Assembly: GCF_003073045.1 (NCBI RefSeq)
Contig: NC_037594.1
Coordinates: forward strand, 31,422,737 to 31,486,736
DNA length: 64,000 nucleotides
From: Pomacea canaliculata
Taxonomy: Eukaryota > Mollusca > Gastropoda > Architaenioglossa > Ampullariidae
Reading direction: 5' to 3'
The notes below the pieces were generated by a model that worked only from the letters and a program-made list of their open reading frames with translations, was not told where the DNA came from and ran no database searches. The position numbers and the translations under genes are program-made. Shown in pieces: positions 38,007 to 51,611 of this stretch (position 1 is the stretch's first letter; each line of letters begins with the position of its first letter).

Positions 38007-41000
38007 CACCAGACCCGCAGCTTCTGTGCCAAGAACCGTTTTTGAAAGTCAAGAAACATTCACCCTCGGGCAATCACTCGCTTGCATTAATTTCATTCTC
38101 ATTACATAATCCACGTATGGCAGCAGCAGCTCCCTCGCCACCAGGATGCCAACACGAGTCCAAGAACACATCCCTGATGCTCTTCCTATGGGTTCGCTCC
38201 CCTCAGGCTCAAACCGATTTGCTTTGGAAGGAGAAAGAACTCGTCTCCTGGAAACCTTTCACAGAGCGACTAGCGCATCTCCGTGATTCTGTCCACGTCC
38301 ACAATGAATCAGCAAAGCTGACAGTTTTACAACTCACTTCCATCTTGTTTTAGTTCTCTCGTTCTTCAGTCCACTTATCCCTTTTCAAAAGAAAACAAGC
38401 AGAAGCCTCGAGAAGGAGTAGAATGTCAAACTATGAATCGTAACAGTTTTCATGTTTATCCCTTAAGAAACAATAGTGTTGAGACACAAAGTCCATGAGA
38501 TTGTGAAAGAGAAAAAGCAGGAGAGGGTAGGGATGGAGCAAGCGAACGAGGAGGAGGGGCAGAGAGGAAGGAAGGCCCACTTGTCACCATGAAAATATTG
38601 TATATGGGTACCCAAAGGATTTTTCTGTGGAAGCACCGAGACTCGCGATGTTTTCTTCCAAGGAAAAATACCCCACATGTTTCTTATGTGCAATTAAGAA
38701 AGAAAAATGTGAGCAAGGAAATATGAAACACATTTGTTGCGTGTAAATGTCAAGTTTATCGTTTGTAAATGGCTATTTGTCGAATGTAAACCCATATGTT
38801 TGCCTCTTTGCGTAAACCAACTTTTGGGACAGTAAAGAAATATTCCAAAAACTGACAGAGTGAAGAACAACGATCGACACTTCCTGAAGACTGGCGAACG
38901 CCTCTGACGATGACATCTGCACGGTTATCATTATTTGTCTCTGGAAGACTGTGCAGACGACCTGGTGCCGGCGATAGCATTCCATACACTTGATAATAAA
39001 CATTCCTGCCTTGTCTATGAGTATGACTAGCTCGTCAACTTGTTTGTCTTGCATTCATTCTAGACATCAGCGCCGAGACTACGGCCTACAGCTTTTACTT
39101 GAATGGGTGATAGAGAGAAGAATGTGTGTGTGTGACGGGTGGGCTGTAGAAGAACAACTTACGTGGTTACATAATCAAGCGGACAAAATCTTGTATGAAA
39201 ATGAATGTTACAAAACAATTTAAAGAAAAAAAGTCAAATTCAATGAATGAAGAAAAAAGGAAGATCAGAGAGAGAGAGAGAGAGAGAGAAGAGAAAGATA
39301 AGAAGTAGGTATTTAAGCAACTAACTAAACAGCTAAACCAACATTGAAGAAGGAACAGACAGACTTATGAATAAACTAATGAAATGCTGATCTCAGAATG
39401 GACAGCAGGGCATCTTTAGAGCTCAATGTTCATGGTAAGTAAGCAAGATGCCTCTCCATCCTTTCATTTGGGATCTTCCAGCTACGCCAGCCCGAGACAA
39501 AGCATTTTATGAATCGTGTTGTAAGAAACATCAGATTACCGTTAAATCCTACATCACAGCTGCAGCAGCCAGCGCCATGTTGTAGACTCAGTTACAATGA
39601 ACGTTCACAGTCACCCAACGCTGTCCTTTGGGCAAGCTAAGCTTGGTAAAGCTCGGCCACGCACGGCCGCGTGTTTGCTTTTCATCGACGTGAACATGAG
39701 ATGGCAAGAAGGCCCGGAAAATGCAAGGAGCAGGCATTTTTTATTCTTCTTTTTACGACGCACATGCCTGGTCGATACATTTCATCAACATTATGCTCGA
39801 CATTTTTTTTTTTTTTTTTTTGCCTCAGCTTGATCGTTATGGAAATGTTTGGGCTGGAGTATAAATTCTTACTATGTACTGTGAGATATTACGATGAGCC
39901 GGGAATCCAGGCCTCCGATTAAGGGGCGATGATTGGTTAGAGTAGCCATTGATCGTTCAGCAGAAAGAGAGAAAGAACGAGGGGAAGAATAAAAGATGAA
40001 CCAAAGGGATTGTCCTTCCACATCAACCTAAATCTCAGCGGTACTCTTTTCTTTCTTTAATGTGGTGCCAAGGCATTCAGCTATTCTGGCGAATAGTTTT
40101 AAACTGATTACTCAGTGTACGCATGCCTATAAATGCAAACATAGGAAGTAATCTCCAACACCAAACAACATCCGCCCACCCGCCCGCTTCACCCTTCCAC
40201 AGACTTGCGCATGCGCAGACACAGGCACATTGTCTGCGTCTTACGTCCAAGAGAGTTCCAGAAGTAGTTTCAGGCGGCACGTCAAGTCAGCTAGCGCCAC
40301 CTGAGCTGAGTAGGCGCGACAATCAAAATGTTTGTGCATCTGCCGCAATAAATCATCCTTGGTTACAGTCCGCAACTGTTGTGTCATCACAAGGGCACGT
40401 GGGGACCTCCAGCGCTCCCCCACACCCTGTTATCCCACTTTTGTATTCGTCTAAAGGCTTCGTCTTCAACTTCCTTTTGAGACCAGCTTCACAGCTTGTT
40501 TGGAAAAACATCATCTTCGACTTACAGCTGCTTGTTATTGTTGAAAGATATTTGCTTAGGGTTGCTTGTCTTTCAAAGTAACTATATAACACCTGTCCTT
40601 CCTGTCAGTCTTCGGAGTCTTCTGATGTTGGAACACATGAGTCAGGTGTAAATCAGAGTGGTGATACAAGAACTTTATTGGTAAACAATGCGGACACCAT
40701 CTCAATCGTAAAATAACGCCGCGTAATTATGTAAAAAAAATGTTCTTGCTTGGCCAGATATTTTTTTTAATTTAAACACATAAACTTATTTTCTTTAATA
40801 TGGGTTCATAATGTAAGTCTGCGCTTACGACTTTCAGAAATGTCATTTATTTATTTTCGTTGTTACGAGCACATGGAGAGCCGAGGCAGGTGACAGACCC
40901 GCAACACACCTGTCGAGGACGATGGTGAGCAAGTCCTGCACAGGTCGACCAGTCTACTCCTTCATGTTTGTAAACAGGTTCTTTGTCTCGACCACCGCGG

Positions 41001-43744
41001 TGTCGACCACCCTCCAGGGTAGTGTGAAGGACAGGGTGTTGTGTTGGTTCACATGGCTAAGCCTGACCAGTTTAATGTTGGACTGTTGCGAATAGGGGTT
41101 CCTCCTATTCTATTTTCGTTTATTTTTGATAGCCTCCAGAGTGCGCCATACAACACAGACTTCTAGTCGCAAAGGTTTGCCTGTCGGTCGGTCGATAGTA
41201 GAGAGCAGTAAGTATACGTTGCCATATGTGGTGTTTTTATACAAAACATCATTTATGTCAGAGAAGTCACAAAGTTGAAGATGGGGTAATATTTCAGTTT
41301 CAGACTCAGTTTACTCATCATCTCTCTGCTGTCACACCCATTTTCTAACGGTTCACAACAAACTAGAACCGTCAAGGCAAATAAAAAGAAGAAACATCTC
41401 GTATAGGAACTCATCTATCACAAAGCATCCAGGCTCGATAAATGTGTGTCGGGGAGACTCAGACAAAGTCTTTTAACTTCGGATTCCTTTGTCTCTAAAT
41501 TGAAGAACTTTATGGCTTCCTTTGAAGCGGTCGATGAGCTCCCCCTCTGTGAAACCCAGTGAGATCACTTTAGTTAACAAGATCATCAGAAAACAGGGAA
41601 GTTAGGAGGCGTTATCATGGACAAATAATTCTTTTGCTCACTCACTCCAGCCGCATTTATTTATATATACACACACGTACGCAAGAATACACAGATAACT
41701 CGAAAGATGTGTAAATATCAGGCACAAGTTGGACGAATAAATTCAATGTACGAAACATGTAGACGACATGAAAAACCAGATCTTGTCTGGGGCTTCGAAC
41801 GGTGACCACTTCGATCGCAGCTTTCAATGCTGGCCTTCGGGACTTCCTCCTTCATGAAGACGCCGAGAAGTGGATGGTCTTTGTCCAATTTCTCTGCCAA
41901 CCTATTCTTCACCGCCCCCATTTTTTTTTTTTTTTTTTTGGGGGGGGGTACTTAGCAACAGAGCTGTTGTACTTGTTTTTGTGATGATAATGCTGATGCT
42001 GATGCTGATTTATGGCACTTTCACCGCTTCTCCCTCTGCTTAAAAACAACTTCCTCCCCCTCCACGTGTAATTAATTTGCGGTCCTGTAAAACCCACGAA
42101 CACCAAAACCTGAAGGTAAGCAGGCTGGTCCATCGTCTCCGTATTTCCACTTCCTTAGATGGTAAAGTAATATGTACACAAAACAAAGTGGCCCGATGAG
42201 CTGACTCGATCATTCTGTAACTGTGGTTACAGTATCGATACGCACTCTCTTGCACACCGAGAAACCTCTGCCATCTTCTCAGCGAGAACTTCATCTAGCT
42301 GGCCTTGACATTTGGTGAACTGTTCGCTTTTTTTTTTCAAGTCCCGGATACTGCGTGGAAGGTCAAGTGTCATCATTGCGTGTTTTTGCGTTTGAAGGCG
42401 GACTTTGAACCCGATCGAGGTCGGATTCCACGTTTTTGAAGGGAGGGAGCGGATTTTCATTTCTACATTGAAATCTTTTTTTTACTCTTGTGGCTTTATA
42501 GTACAATTATTTCAATTGCCATTAAACTATATTTTATAAAAGTTCCTTCCCATTATGTGCGAGTTTTATTGTTTTTAATCTGCCAGTAGACTCCTAATAG
42601 GTTCGTTCAGAACAATCGACCCCGGCAAGAAAAAAAATATCCCCAGTATGAAAGTGTGATCTAATATCTTCTAAAAAAAAACAAACAAAAACTCCTTTGC
42701 TGGTGGGAAATGTTATCTCCCCCGTATCCAGGTGGCGAAAGGATATTTGGATTTTAGTACCAATGGATTATTGGCTCTAACTGTCTAACAGAACGGACGG
42801 AAGTTTAACGAGGTGCAGGCACTCATGGGAAATATCAGCACTCGGCCAAAAATCAGATAATGCTGAAAAATTTAGCGAGACTTTTCGATAGAAGGGAGAT
42901 CATGTACAGACTACCGTCTGTACGAACACATTAGTCAATGAAGGCAAAAGCCGAAGTACTTATAAGAGCGAATGGTTTTATAATAAATATTTGCGTGTAT
43001 GCCTACACGCGCGTCTTCTATAGAAAGATGGCACGTGTTTTAGAATTTAAAAAAATTAAGCTGTAATATAATGCTGTGATATGCCCTAGTTGTTGGCACG
43101 GCATTAAACACAAAGCTGTAAAATAATAGCAGTAATAAATCACGCGACGAGACTACACTGATAGGTATCGGAGCAAGGGAGGTAGTCAAGTATTTCGGGT
43201 TTTACAAACTGTACTTTGTTCTTTCCCTTGTCTCAAGAGAGGAGTCAGGACAGACTCGCTAAGTTGGGTTGCCATACAAAACTAAAATTACGACCTTTTC
43301 TCATAACAATTCATCTGACCATCATTTTCCACACTTCTTGTCACAGCTGGCCTGTAGAGAAGCAATGTTCCTTGTGACCACTTAGTTCAATGATTTCATG
43401 AAGTTTTCATTGGGGAAAGTCATTTTCAGTTTTTAAAACATAATAAACATTGACCTTAATCTTCCATGAGTACCTGTCAAACATAGTTTAATAAATTACT
43501 TTATAATAAAACAGCCTTAGGGACATCACTGATTTTGGAGATTCTGTTGTCACGGAAAGATGCTTAGTTCGTGCAATACAAATGTCACTGGTTTAAGGTT
43601 GCATGGGACTGTGGCTGAAATTTTTCTATGCTCACCCACACACCTCTGTTTTTATTATTCTTTATAGAATTCCCCGTATTCATAATATAAACTGTTCTCA
43701 TGAAAATTTCTCAGGCAGTCAGGTCACACTTTGCGTGGTGTCGG
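38007..43744. other. Gene-poor stretch with simple repeats
   Basis: A (GA)n tract lies at 39,267-39,289 and a T19-G9 homopolymer pair at 41,921-41,948. A minus-strand ORF at 42,227-42,460 has a charged, coiled-coil-like C-terminal half (residues KKKSEQFTKCQGQLDEVLAEKM) but no recognisable family; I do not annotate it as a gene. Confidence 0.45.
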
Positions 43745-43910
43745 TAGGGGAGGGAAAAAATAGGTGTTTTACGCTGAGCCAGCAGCTAAGGCTTTATCAC
43801 AAAAAAGCAGCCGGCTCTGTAAAAATATGCCACATGCAGAGAAAGAACAGTGTGCCAGAGACGAGTTCTAAGCCCAGGGCAGCCAATCCTTAATGTACTG
43901 GTGACAGGCA
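43745..43910 (-). mobile_element. tRNA-derived SINE, copy 1 (head truncated)
   Basis: Clearly homologous to the copy at 53,747-53,938: both share ggtgttttacgctgagcc, a block reading tgccac-tgcagagaaa-aacagtgtgcc, and a gacgag-type B-box region. In this copy the tRNA-like head is cut short after gtgacaggca. Orientation is inferred from the pol III-like boxes, which read on the minus strand. Confidence 0.75.
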
Positions 43911-45675
43911 GGTCACATTTTGACAATTTTTTTCAAAAATGTCCCATCAAAAAGGTTGGATTATATTCAGAATTAGCCTATAACTTGTATAAGAAATTTA
44001 TGCATTACTGAATTTGTGTTATGTCTCATGCTTCTTCAAGAAGAGCACTGAGGTATAACTTTCATAGATCTTTGCTCAAATATCTTGAATTGCCCTCTGG
44101 GACAAATAAAGTATTTTCTTATCTCTTATCTTTATTGTAATCACACAATCACTAAAGATTTTCTTTCTTCAAAGGAGTTTAGAACAGCAAGTTTATTTAT
44201 TTATAGACCAATACTACTTAGAACCAGTCAACAATCATCACTCCTTATTAAAACAAACTTTGTTTTACCAAACCAATAGACTTAAGGTACAAAATGCAAC
44301 ATTGGTAAACAATCTGGTTATTGGAATTGGAAATGAAAAATAGTCTTTAAGTTCATCTAAGTAACTCCTACAGCATAACAATCAAGAATTATAATTTGCC
44401 ATAAAATAAAAAATAAGCAACATTAGTTATAAGACAACTACTACACTATATGCTATAGGTAACAATATGTATCTTGTAGAAATGGTGAATGTTATCTAAA
44501 AACCAAATTTATATAAAAAATGTCACATTCTTTTCTTTTCTGGTATATAAAGAAAAACATTTTTATATATAATTATACATGGAATGTTATCACTGACCTA
44601 GTCCCTGAGAATTTAAAGTCAACATCCTCGCAGTGTAGGTTCAGTAAATTGTAAATTCTGAAACAATCAGTGTTCAAAGTGTTCCCTTTGTCTAGTACCT
44701 TCGTCCGAGAATCTGAAAACTAGGAAGGGCAGATCTCTTCTCCGAGTCTAGACAGTGAAAATTAAAACAATGAGGATGCTCCTTAACACCCGTTTCAGCT
44801 ATGCTGCCTGTTGAAAATAGCATGGATTGGTATGGTTTTTATATTGATTTATGCTTTAGAAGATGGAAGACATGACTGATTGTAAATTCCTCTAGCTGGT
44901 TTGTTGGACAAAGATATACACTGAATGTAACAGAGTTGCAAAAGAACCTTATTTCAAAGTTTTGCATATGTAAAGTATATATTTACAGATTGTTTACACT
45001 ATTAAACAGCCTGATAATATTTTTTACTAAGCTCATAAATACCACATATTTCTGTAACTTTTCCTTATAAATTTTCCTAACAACATTCCTGGAACCAGTC
45101 ACCAGTCTCTTCATTCTATGATGCAGGAAAGGAACAGTACATTATAGCCCCAAAGTAAAAGAGAAAATGTAATATAAGCTAAACAAAAAGAAAATATCAC
45201 AGTTACAAACATTTGGGAAAAAAAATGAAGAGCATCAAAGGACCTTAGGAGGTGTACTGATGCAACTGATGACAGAATTTTACGAGAAGCATTCCCATAA
45301 AGCAAAGAATTGACAGCAGTCTACAACACATACAATCCCTTTGAAGTACTTTAAACGTGCTTCTTCCTTCATCTTCTGCTACATCGTTTGTTACAGTCCT
45401 GTGGTTTTGGAAGCTTTTCTTCCTGCACTTTGTGACCGATGTATCCATTTCATCACAATATTTTTTTCTTTTATAGCCTCAGCATCTCCAGGCACAATGA
45501 AATGAACACACCTGAGTGTTGATCCTTGACTTAGATGTTGACCTTAAATGAAACAATACTTGACAATGCATAAATTACAGGTTGAGATTAAAACACAACT
45601 CCTTTTAATCCTAAGTCTGATTTAGTCTTGTCCATAAATATTAGACATGTATTCGTACATTTGCAAAAAAAAGAC
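43911..45675. other. A/T-rich sequence downstream of receptor A, nothing recognised
   Basis: Strongly A/T-rich with no domain-bearing ORF. Part may be 3' flank of the minus-strand receptor gene. Confidence 0.45.
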
Positions 45676-45701
45676 TTTATTAAGCCTGTTCTCTCTTTAT
45701 T
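45676..45701 (-). promoter_or_regulatory. Poly(A) signals of receptor A
   Basis: Two AATAAA hexamers on the minus strand (TTTATT at 45,696-45,701 and 45,676-45,681) lie about 90-115 bases after the stop codon of receptor A. Confidence 0.55.
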
Positions 45702-45791
45702 ATTTTCGTGGTGCTCACACTATGCAATGTATACAAAACATGTAGAAACTGCCCATTTTGTCAGCTACTGTGAAGTTCACACAACTGTTTA

Positions 45792-48700
45792 CTATTCTGA
45801 ATAAAGCTCAGCCAACAGCTCCTGAGTAAAACGGAGACGAGGAGAATCAACCACGATATTTCGATACTCATTTTGAGCCATTATTAGTTCTCGAATTTCA
45901 ACCAATTTTTTCATCAGCAGCTGCATATAGAAGTCACTATACTTGTATGAGAATTCTGATTCAAGATAGTGACGCAGTAGGATTACATACTTATCTTGGA
46001 TTGAACTCACCAGCTGTCTATCCTTAATCTTGCCACAGCTAGGATCAAAGAGGATAATGCAACTCATTACTGCATATAGAATGGTATCATTCTTGATAAT
46101 GGATTTTAATGATTGATTCAGTTCTATCATACTATCAAGGTATGCATGAAATGAAAATACATTCCTCATCATCTCTACCGTAATTTCTCCAATATTTGAA
46201 AGCCATGTCTGTCGCTCTTCAACATATATGTATGCATTACGCACAGTAGTCACTGCTTGACAGGTAGCCTTGAAAATAGTTACTTGTTCATCAGAGGCAA
46301 GTCTTCTGAAATCCTCCAATCGACGAACAAAATTTATTGTTTGTCGTACCTGCACCTCGTACTCATCAAGATAGTCATTGATAGTTAAGACGCTTATGTT
46401 TTTCTTGTTTTTATCACACTTCAAGCTTGACAGCACTGTTTCTTCATACACACTAGAAAGCAAGGTCAGAAGCATACGTTCCTCTTCAGACAGACGCCAA
46501 TACATTTGTGGGTCTGATGGCAGTTGGTTGTGAGAAATCAGCTGATATCCCTCTGGCTTTCTTTGCGAGACAGGTGTAAGGGTTCGTTTGTGAGGTACTG
46601 GCTGAGTCTGACACTGCACGGATGTAACTGAAAGTCCTGGCTTATCAGGAAAAGCAGCATGACTAGTGGCTTCAGCTGGACTTGAATGAAATGTGCTTTG
46701 ATTGGAGCTAGGGACTACCTCCACCATCACTGTCATACCACTGAGGTTATCATGAGCACTGAAAGTTCTAGTCATCTCCTTGTCAAGTTCATGAATAGCC
46801 ATCTTTTCAAGCTGTGGCATCACTAAGGACTGCTGGCTGCCACAGGCTGCTTTGGAGTTAAAGTGTCTCACACGTATCCCCAGCTGGAGTTCCTCCAGAA
46901 GAACTTGTATTATAAGGACTAGAAGAAGATGAAAATGACTGCAAGTCACTATTATTGGGGCTGAGACATGCACTGTATTGAATACTAGAAGAATGGGCTT
47001 TACAAGGACTATTGCTTAGCACCACATTCTCTGTCTTATCATCCTGGTACCTTGCCTGCTTGGCTTTGTTTTCTTTGATTTTCTTCATCAGTTCCTTTTT
47101 CTGACACTCATCTGTTACAAAGAAAAATATTTCTTTTAAATTCTCTTTGATACTTAATAGAAGACCTGACTATTTGACGCTTATATGCTATAATTGCTCT
47201 TTAACCTGCCAGTGGGGTTTGCAGATCAAGCCGTTAGAGGAAACAGTACCCAGGTGCATCCACCTACGACTACTTTATAAGGCTCTGTAAAAAGAATTTA
47301 ACATGCTTTTCATTATGCAACCTGCCCCTTATGCAGACAAGGGGAATTCAGGAAGGGCATTTTTATCAGGTTTTCTAAACTCATGAGGAAAATTGTCATT
47401 TCTTCAGAACTTTACCAGATGACCCAACCATCAGAAAAATAAGTATCAGAAGTTGGGCTCTTTAATACTTCACTGGCTTCCTCTCCAAGATGCTGATTCA
47501 TAACTGCCAGTCCTTGTCTGACCCCTGCAAAACAAAAGAGAGAACCCAGGAAGGCTCCCGAACCCATCCATCCACTCACTGCATACCATGAGGTGAGCTA
47601 AGAGAGAAGAACATCTTGTGAATCCAGGTAAGGTCTGTCCTAGGGGCCAAGGACTTCCCAGCAGAACATGATGATAACCTGCTATTGGATACCACTGGTG
47701 AAAGAGGGACATGTACAGAGATGTGAACCTATTCTTAACCTGTCTTCTGTTAAGACAAAAAGTAGGCTACAGCTTCCACTCAAATGGTGAGGCCCTGCTC
47801 CAAAAGAAGAGAACCAAAGTAGTATAAGGTCTGAAACCCATTCCTACAGATGAAGAAAGTCCTTAATGTTCAGCTTGTGAAAGCTGACAAGTCATCCGCA
47901 ATCCATCAGCAACCACAGACATCTCTGTCTCATGAGAAGATGTCTGGATTTTGTTGTCAAGGGAGGCTGATGCCATACAAGAAGCAGTTGAATAGTTACT
48001 GAAAGTGTCATACATCTCTGTGGTAAAGGTCCAGAGTGTAACAGACTGGGGAAAGGGAGGCAGTGGAAACCAAAAAACCTATGACAGTCAGCTGTTTTCA
48101 CTGCAGCAATGACAAGTGAGTGCTTTAACCACTAAACTATCAAGTGCTCCAAGGCTGGGGAATTATTTTCACAAAGCCTTATACAGAAGCTAAGAGTGTA
48201 TACACCTGGGTACCACTGAGCTCCCAGTAGCCAAGGCTAGCTCAACTGACAAGGGCAATTATTTGTTTGGTTAATAATCACAGCCATGCTTCTTCATGCA
48301 TGCGCGTTTATGCAAGTGTATTTGTGTGTCTATATTTTTGTACACATTCATGTATTTGTATTTATGAACCTGAATGTACGTACTCGTCACCTTATTACAC
48401 AAAATAAGAACATAATTGCTGTCCAGTAAAACTCCTCAGCATTCAGCTGCTTCATCATGCATTCAGCCAGTGTTATCTGTCAAGAATTATTAGTTCTGTG
48501 GCACAATCCTGGAACCTGATAAGTCATTATTTATCTTGCAGAATAATAACTTACCAAAGATAAGCTCAGCCTTCATGCCCATATCAAAACACTTTTTTAA
48601 TCGGCATGCGGCACAGTTTTTGCGTGTAGTTTTAGAGATGATGCACTTTCCTTCAAAAAGACACCTTGTCAATTCCTGAATACCCAAAAAAAAAGATAAC

Positions 48701-50065
48701 ATTAAAATACCAAAATAACAATTACAAAAAAGTATAAATTAAGAAAAAACGTATTTTCAAAAGCTTATGCTGCTGTCATCCTTTCTAAACCTAAACAGAA
48801 AGGTAAAGGTCCCATTCTATTGACCATAAAGGAAGTGAGCTTGTGGTGGTTCAATGTGCTTGGAAGACCTCTGGCTAACTCTGTCCTAATAATAATTTAA
48901 GTTTAACCTTCCCTAAAAGATTCAATACTTATAACTGCTGGATCTCTAAACTGATCTTTGAACCAGCAACATTTTTAAGATTCCTCACTGTGATTTTTAT
49001 TGTTAACTTTTGATCTACCATTTGACTTAAGCTTATCTAATTTAATAATTGACATAAAAGTCAAAACAGTGAAATGTGTTGTTGCATTTATTGCACACTT
49101 GTTGTCCCCATGATAACTTGTTGAGGTTGACAGGTTATGTTCCACAACAGAGTCATTATGTTTTGAGTGAAGGGGGAGATAAAGACTATAGTGATGCCAC
49201 CCACCAAATGACTATCTTGCTCACTCACTGGCTTCCCCTCTTTTTGTTCCTCTCACTCTTTCTAATAGGATACCCAAATTAAATTTACTCTGCATAGTAG
49301 GGATAGGTCAAACTTTTCTTTGTGTAGTAGATATCCTTTCATTTGGGGCCACCCTAAAATTTAATACAGGGTAATATCAAAGTGAACATATTTCAGAACA
49401 AAGTATGCCAGCCAGATGTAGCCTATGGCATTACTGCAGATGAAAGGAGGAATGGAAAGTGTTGATTTGCATCTGTATCACCCAAGAGTCTCTCCATCTC
49501 TCTCTCACACACACACACACATATTCTATTTATAAATTAAGTATATAACCTCTTGTGTTAAAAGCCAAACTTCTCCTGACCCACAGGAAAGAATAGTTTA
49601 AATTAGGGCAGGGAGTTGATAGGATTTATTGAGCAAAAGAAAACAATTAGCAAAGCATGAATATCAGAGTAGTTATCGCCGCATGTGTTATTCACCTCCT
49701 TCACTTGAATCGAACTAAATGACCATCATTTTCATCACTGGAACTGTTGTTGACAAAACATGCTATTGATAATAATGTATTATTCTTATTATTGAGATAA
49801 ATTGTAGTAAAGTGCAAGCAATAGTACTCACTGACTTCTTTAAAGCATTGCGTCGAAAGAAAGCCTTGCAAGACTCACAGGACAATACATTAAAGTGATG
49901 AGCAAGTGCTTTGTCTTCACATATCTTGCACACCTTTTCTCCAGGTACGCGAAAACGCTTACGAACATCTTTAGCACCTGGTAAGCCTGATTGTTTTGGG
50001 TTTTCGTGCACTTTGAGGGATGTCATGTCTATTTGCTCCTGCCAAAAGTTATCATCAAATAACAT
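45792..50065 (-). CDS. Nuclear receptor A, HR96/DAF-12/VDR-like (NR1 subfamily), frame break in hinge
   Basis: Three coding exons. Exon 1 (50,065-49,832) starts at ATG 50,065 and carries the first zinc finger from residue 46 (CKIC, 13 residues, CESC) with P-box ESCKA as in HR96 and DAF-12. Exon 2 (48,675-48,555; 121 bp) carries the second finger (C-LFEGK-C-IISKTTRKN-C-AA-C). Exon 3 starts at 47,111 with a basic hinge and ends at 45,792. Splice sites are canonical. The ligand-binding domain (about 46,540-45,795) has the family signature FRRLASDEQVTIFK, the helix-10 motif LLRHYLES and a C-terminal AF-2 motif LLAELY. The frame entering exon 3 hits a TAA at 46,858-46,860, while the ligand-binding frame lies +1, so a net one-base change or a short intron is needed (see separate entry). 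The Gly of the usual CGDKA is Glu (CEDKA). It probably binds DNA half-sites in the nucleus and responds to a small lipophilic ligand (family inference). Confidence 0.9.
46858..47012 (-). other. Reading-frame transition window in the hinge of receptor A
   Basis: Both frames are open over this window: the DNA-binding-domain frame (Ser-rich, PYNTSSSGGTPAGDTCETL then TAA) and the +1 frame leading into the ligand-binding domain. Candidate explanations: an intron with donor GTAAAG near 46,998 and acceptor TTCTTCTAG (85 bp) or AAAGCAG (157 bp), both giving the right phase; a +1 slip at the terminal CTT TAA C; or a single-base sequence error. The +1 frame is unlike a hinge until after the TAA (hydrophobic LLLVLIIQVLLEEL), which favours a transition at the 3' end of the window or an intron removing most of it. 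Confidence 0.6.
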
Positions 50066-51580
50066 TGTGAACTTATTTCGACAAAAGTTTCACATTTTGT
50101 TCCTTTTTGGCACAAATTGCTTTGATAATGAAAGTTGAACAAATTAAACAAAAATTATGACAGATTTATCTACAATCATAGATTAAAGTGAGTTGATGGC
50201 TCCAATCTGATAATACGTACTGCGATATTTCACTCGAGGAAAGAATCAAATATCCATCACTTACTTCTTACGCCTTTCCAGTTTCTATACGTGATCAAAG
50301 AAGGAAACAACACAAATGCTTCAGTAATATCCCTTGGAAAGAGGAATAATTTGTTGACTATTATCGAGAAGTGAGAGTCATTGGCACATGTGTCTGACTC
50401 ACTGCAAATACAAGTATCGGCGTTTCGAAACATAAACAAATAAAGAGTTGCTCACCTTTACCTAGGGCAGCCAACTGAGAAGGAATGACCTGAAATTTAT
50501 TAACAGGAGAAGGCTTTGATAAAATAAAGATGGCTGGAAAAATATCATAAACAGAAGCTGTGATGAAACATCCTAATGATATAATCCCACATAATCAGAT
50601 CGTCAACAACTCTAATATGGGACAAAACTTCAACAACTCAAACTGAAAATGTGACAAAGTCGAACAGTTTGCACATAATGGGTAAAACATAACTGAAAAT
50701 GCTTAGAACAACCATAAAGAGATAGCATGTCAGGGAATATGTGGAAGTAAATCTGTGTCTGTTTAAAGTGCTCCATTTTAGTAAAACTTAAAACAGAAGG
50801 AAACAGTTTCTAGAGTCGAACCCACCATTCTAAGGGGAAATCACTCTCTGCGACTAAGTGCCAGGCAGAAGACAGAAAGTACGTTTGTAAGTTTTACTAA
50901 ATATCATTATGCTTGAAAATTACTTTAAATGTAACTTGGAAACTACTTCAGACTACAATCGTGTTGTAGAAAATACATCGTAATGTGTGTTTATCATGAA
51001 ATGAAGTTAGTGATTTATTGCAGCTTCAGCTTTAAAATTTCAATTACGCATGAGGTGGAAGTGACATGTAGAACATAACACGTTCTGTATGTCGTCTGCA
51101 CAATATCGGCAGGAAATACAATGGTAGAGTGTTATTTCTGTTTTCGAGCCTACAGAAAAAATCGTTATTCATATAGGTTTTGTATAAATGCTGTCCAAAC
51201 TAGTAATCTGGTCATCATTCGTCTGGTGAGAGCGTAGGCACCATAACGAGGGAGAACTTCTGGGGAAATCCGTTCTCCTGCAAATACAATGCGTGTGGAG
51301 AGACAGGGTTGTGGAAATAACAGATGGCATGATAACGAGCTAATAATTGAAACCACATTTAGTACATTTTTGTAACAGTAAATTAGTAAACATCACGACT
51401 TTGTCAATTAACACAGTTTTCCCTCATTTTAATTTTCAATCATTGGAACAAAAGAGTAAAAGAAAATTCATAATGATTAAAGGGAATAGGTGTCAATAGC
51501 TTTGTTACATTCTTACAACCCTAAGACATGCAAAAAGAATGTGTTTTTTTTTCTAAATCACTATTTGATTCCATTAACAG
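50066..51580. promoter_or_regulatory. Shared head-to-head upstream region of receptors A and B
   Basis: Receptor A reads left from 50,065 and receptor B reads right from exon start 51,581. Good 5' splice sites face outwards: on the minus strand AAAG-GTGAGC (last exon base 50,456) and on the plus strand GTAAGT at 50,887. They suggest two non-coding first exons back to back, with transcription starts between about 50,460 and 50,886. No TATA box or other element can be fixed by eye, and no protein ORF is credible here. Confidence 0.4.
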
Positions 51581-51611
51581 GTTGCAAAGTATGAGAAGGT
51601 GAAGAAGCAAC

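Noticed and set aside
41921..41948. T19-G9 homopolymer junction as a retroposon tail or regulatory element
   Set aside because: No target duplication or retroposon body is visible next to it; homopolymer pairs can also be sequencing artefacts.
42227..42460. A small coiled-coil protein gene on the minus strand
   Set aside because: The charged C-terminal half looks helical, but there is no family match, splice context or poly(A) signal to support a gene.
45792..46973. A 393-residue ORF as a stand-alone receptor gene starting at 46,973
   Set aside because: The first codon is GTG, not ATG, and the leading residues are a hydrophobic out-of-frame reading of the Ser-rich hinge. It is the 3' part of receptor A exon 3.
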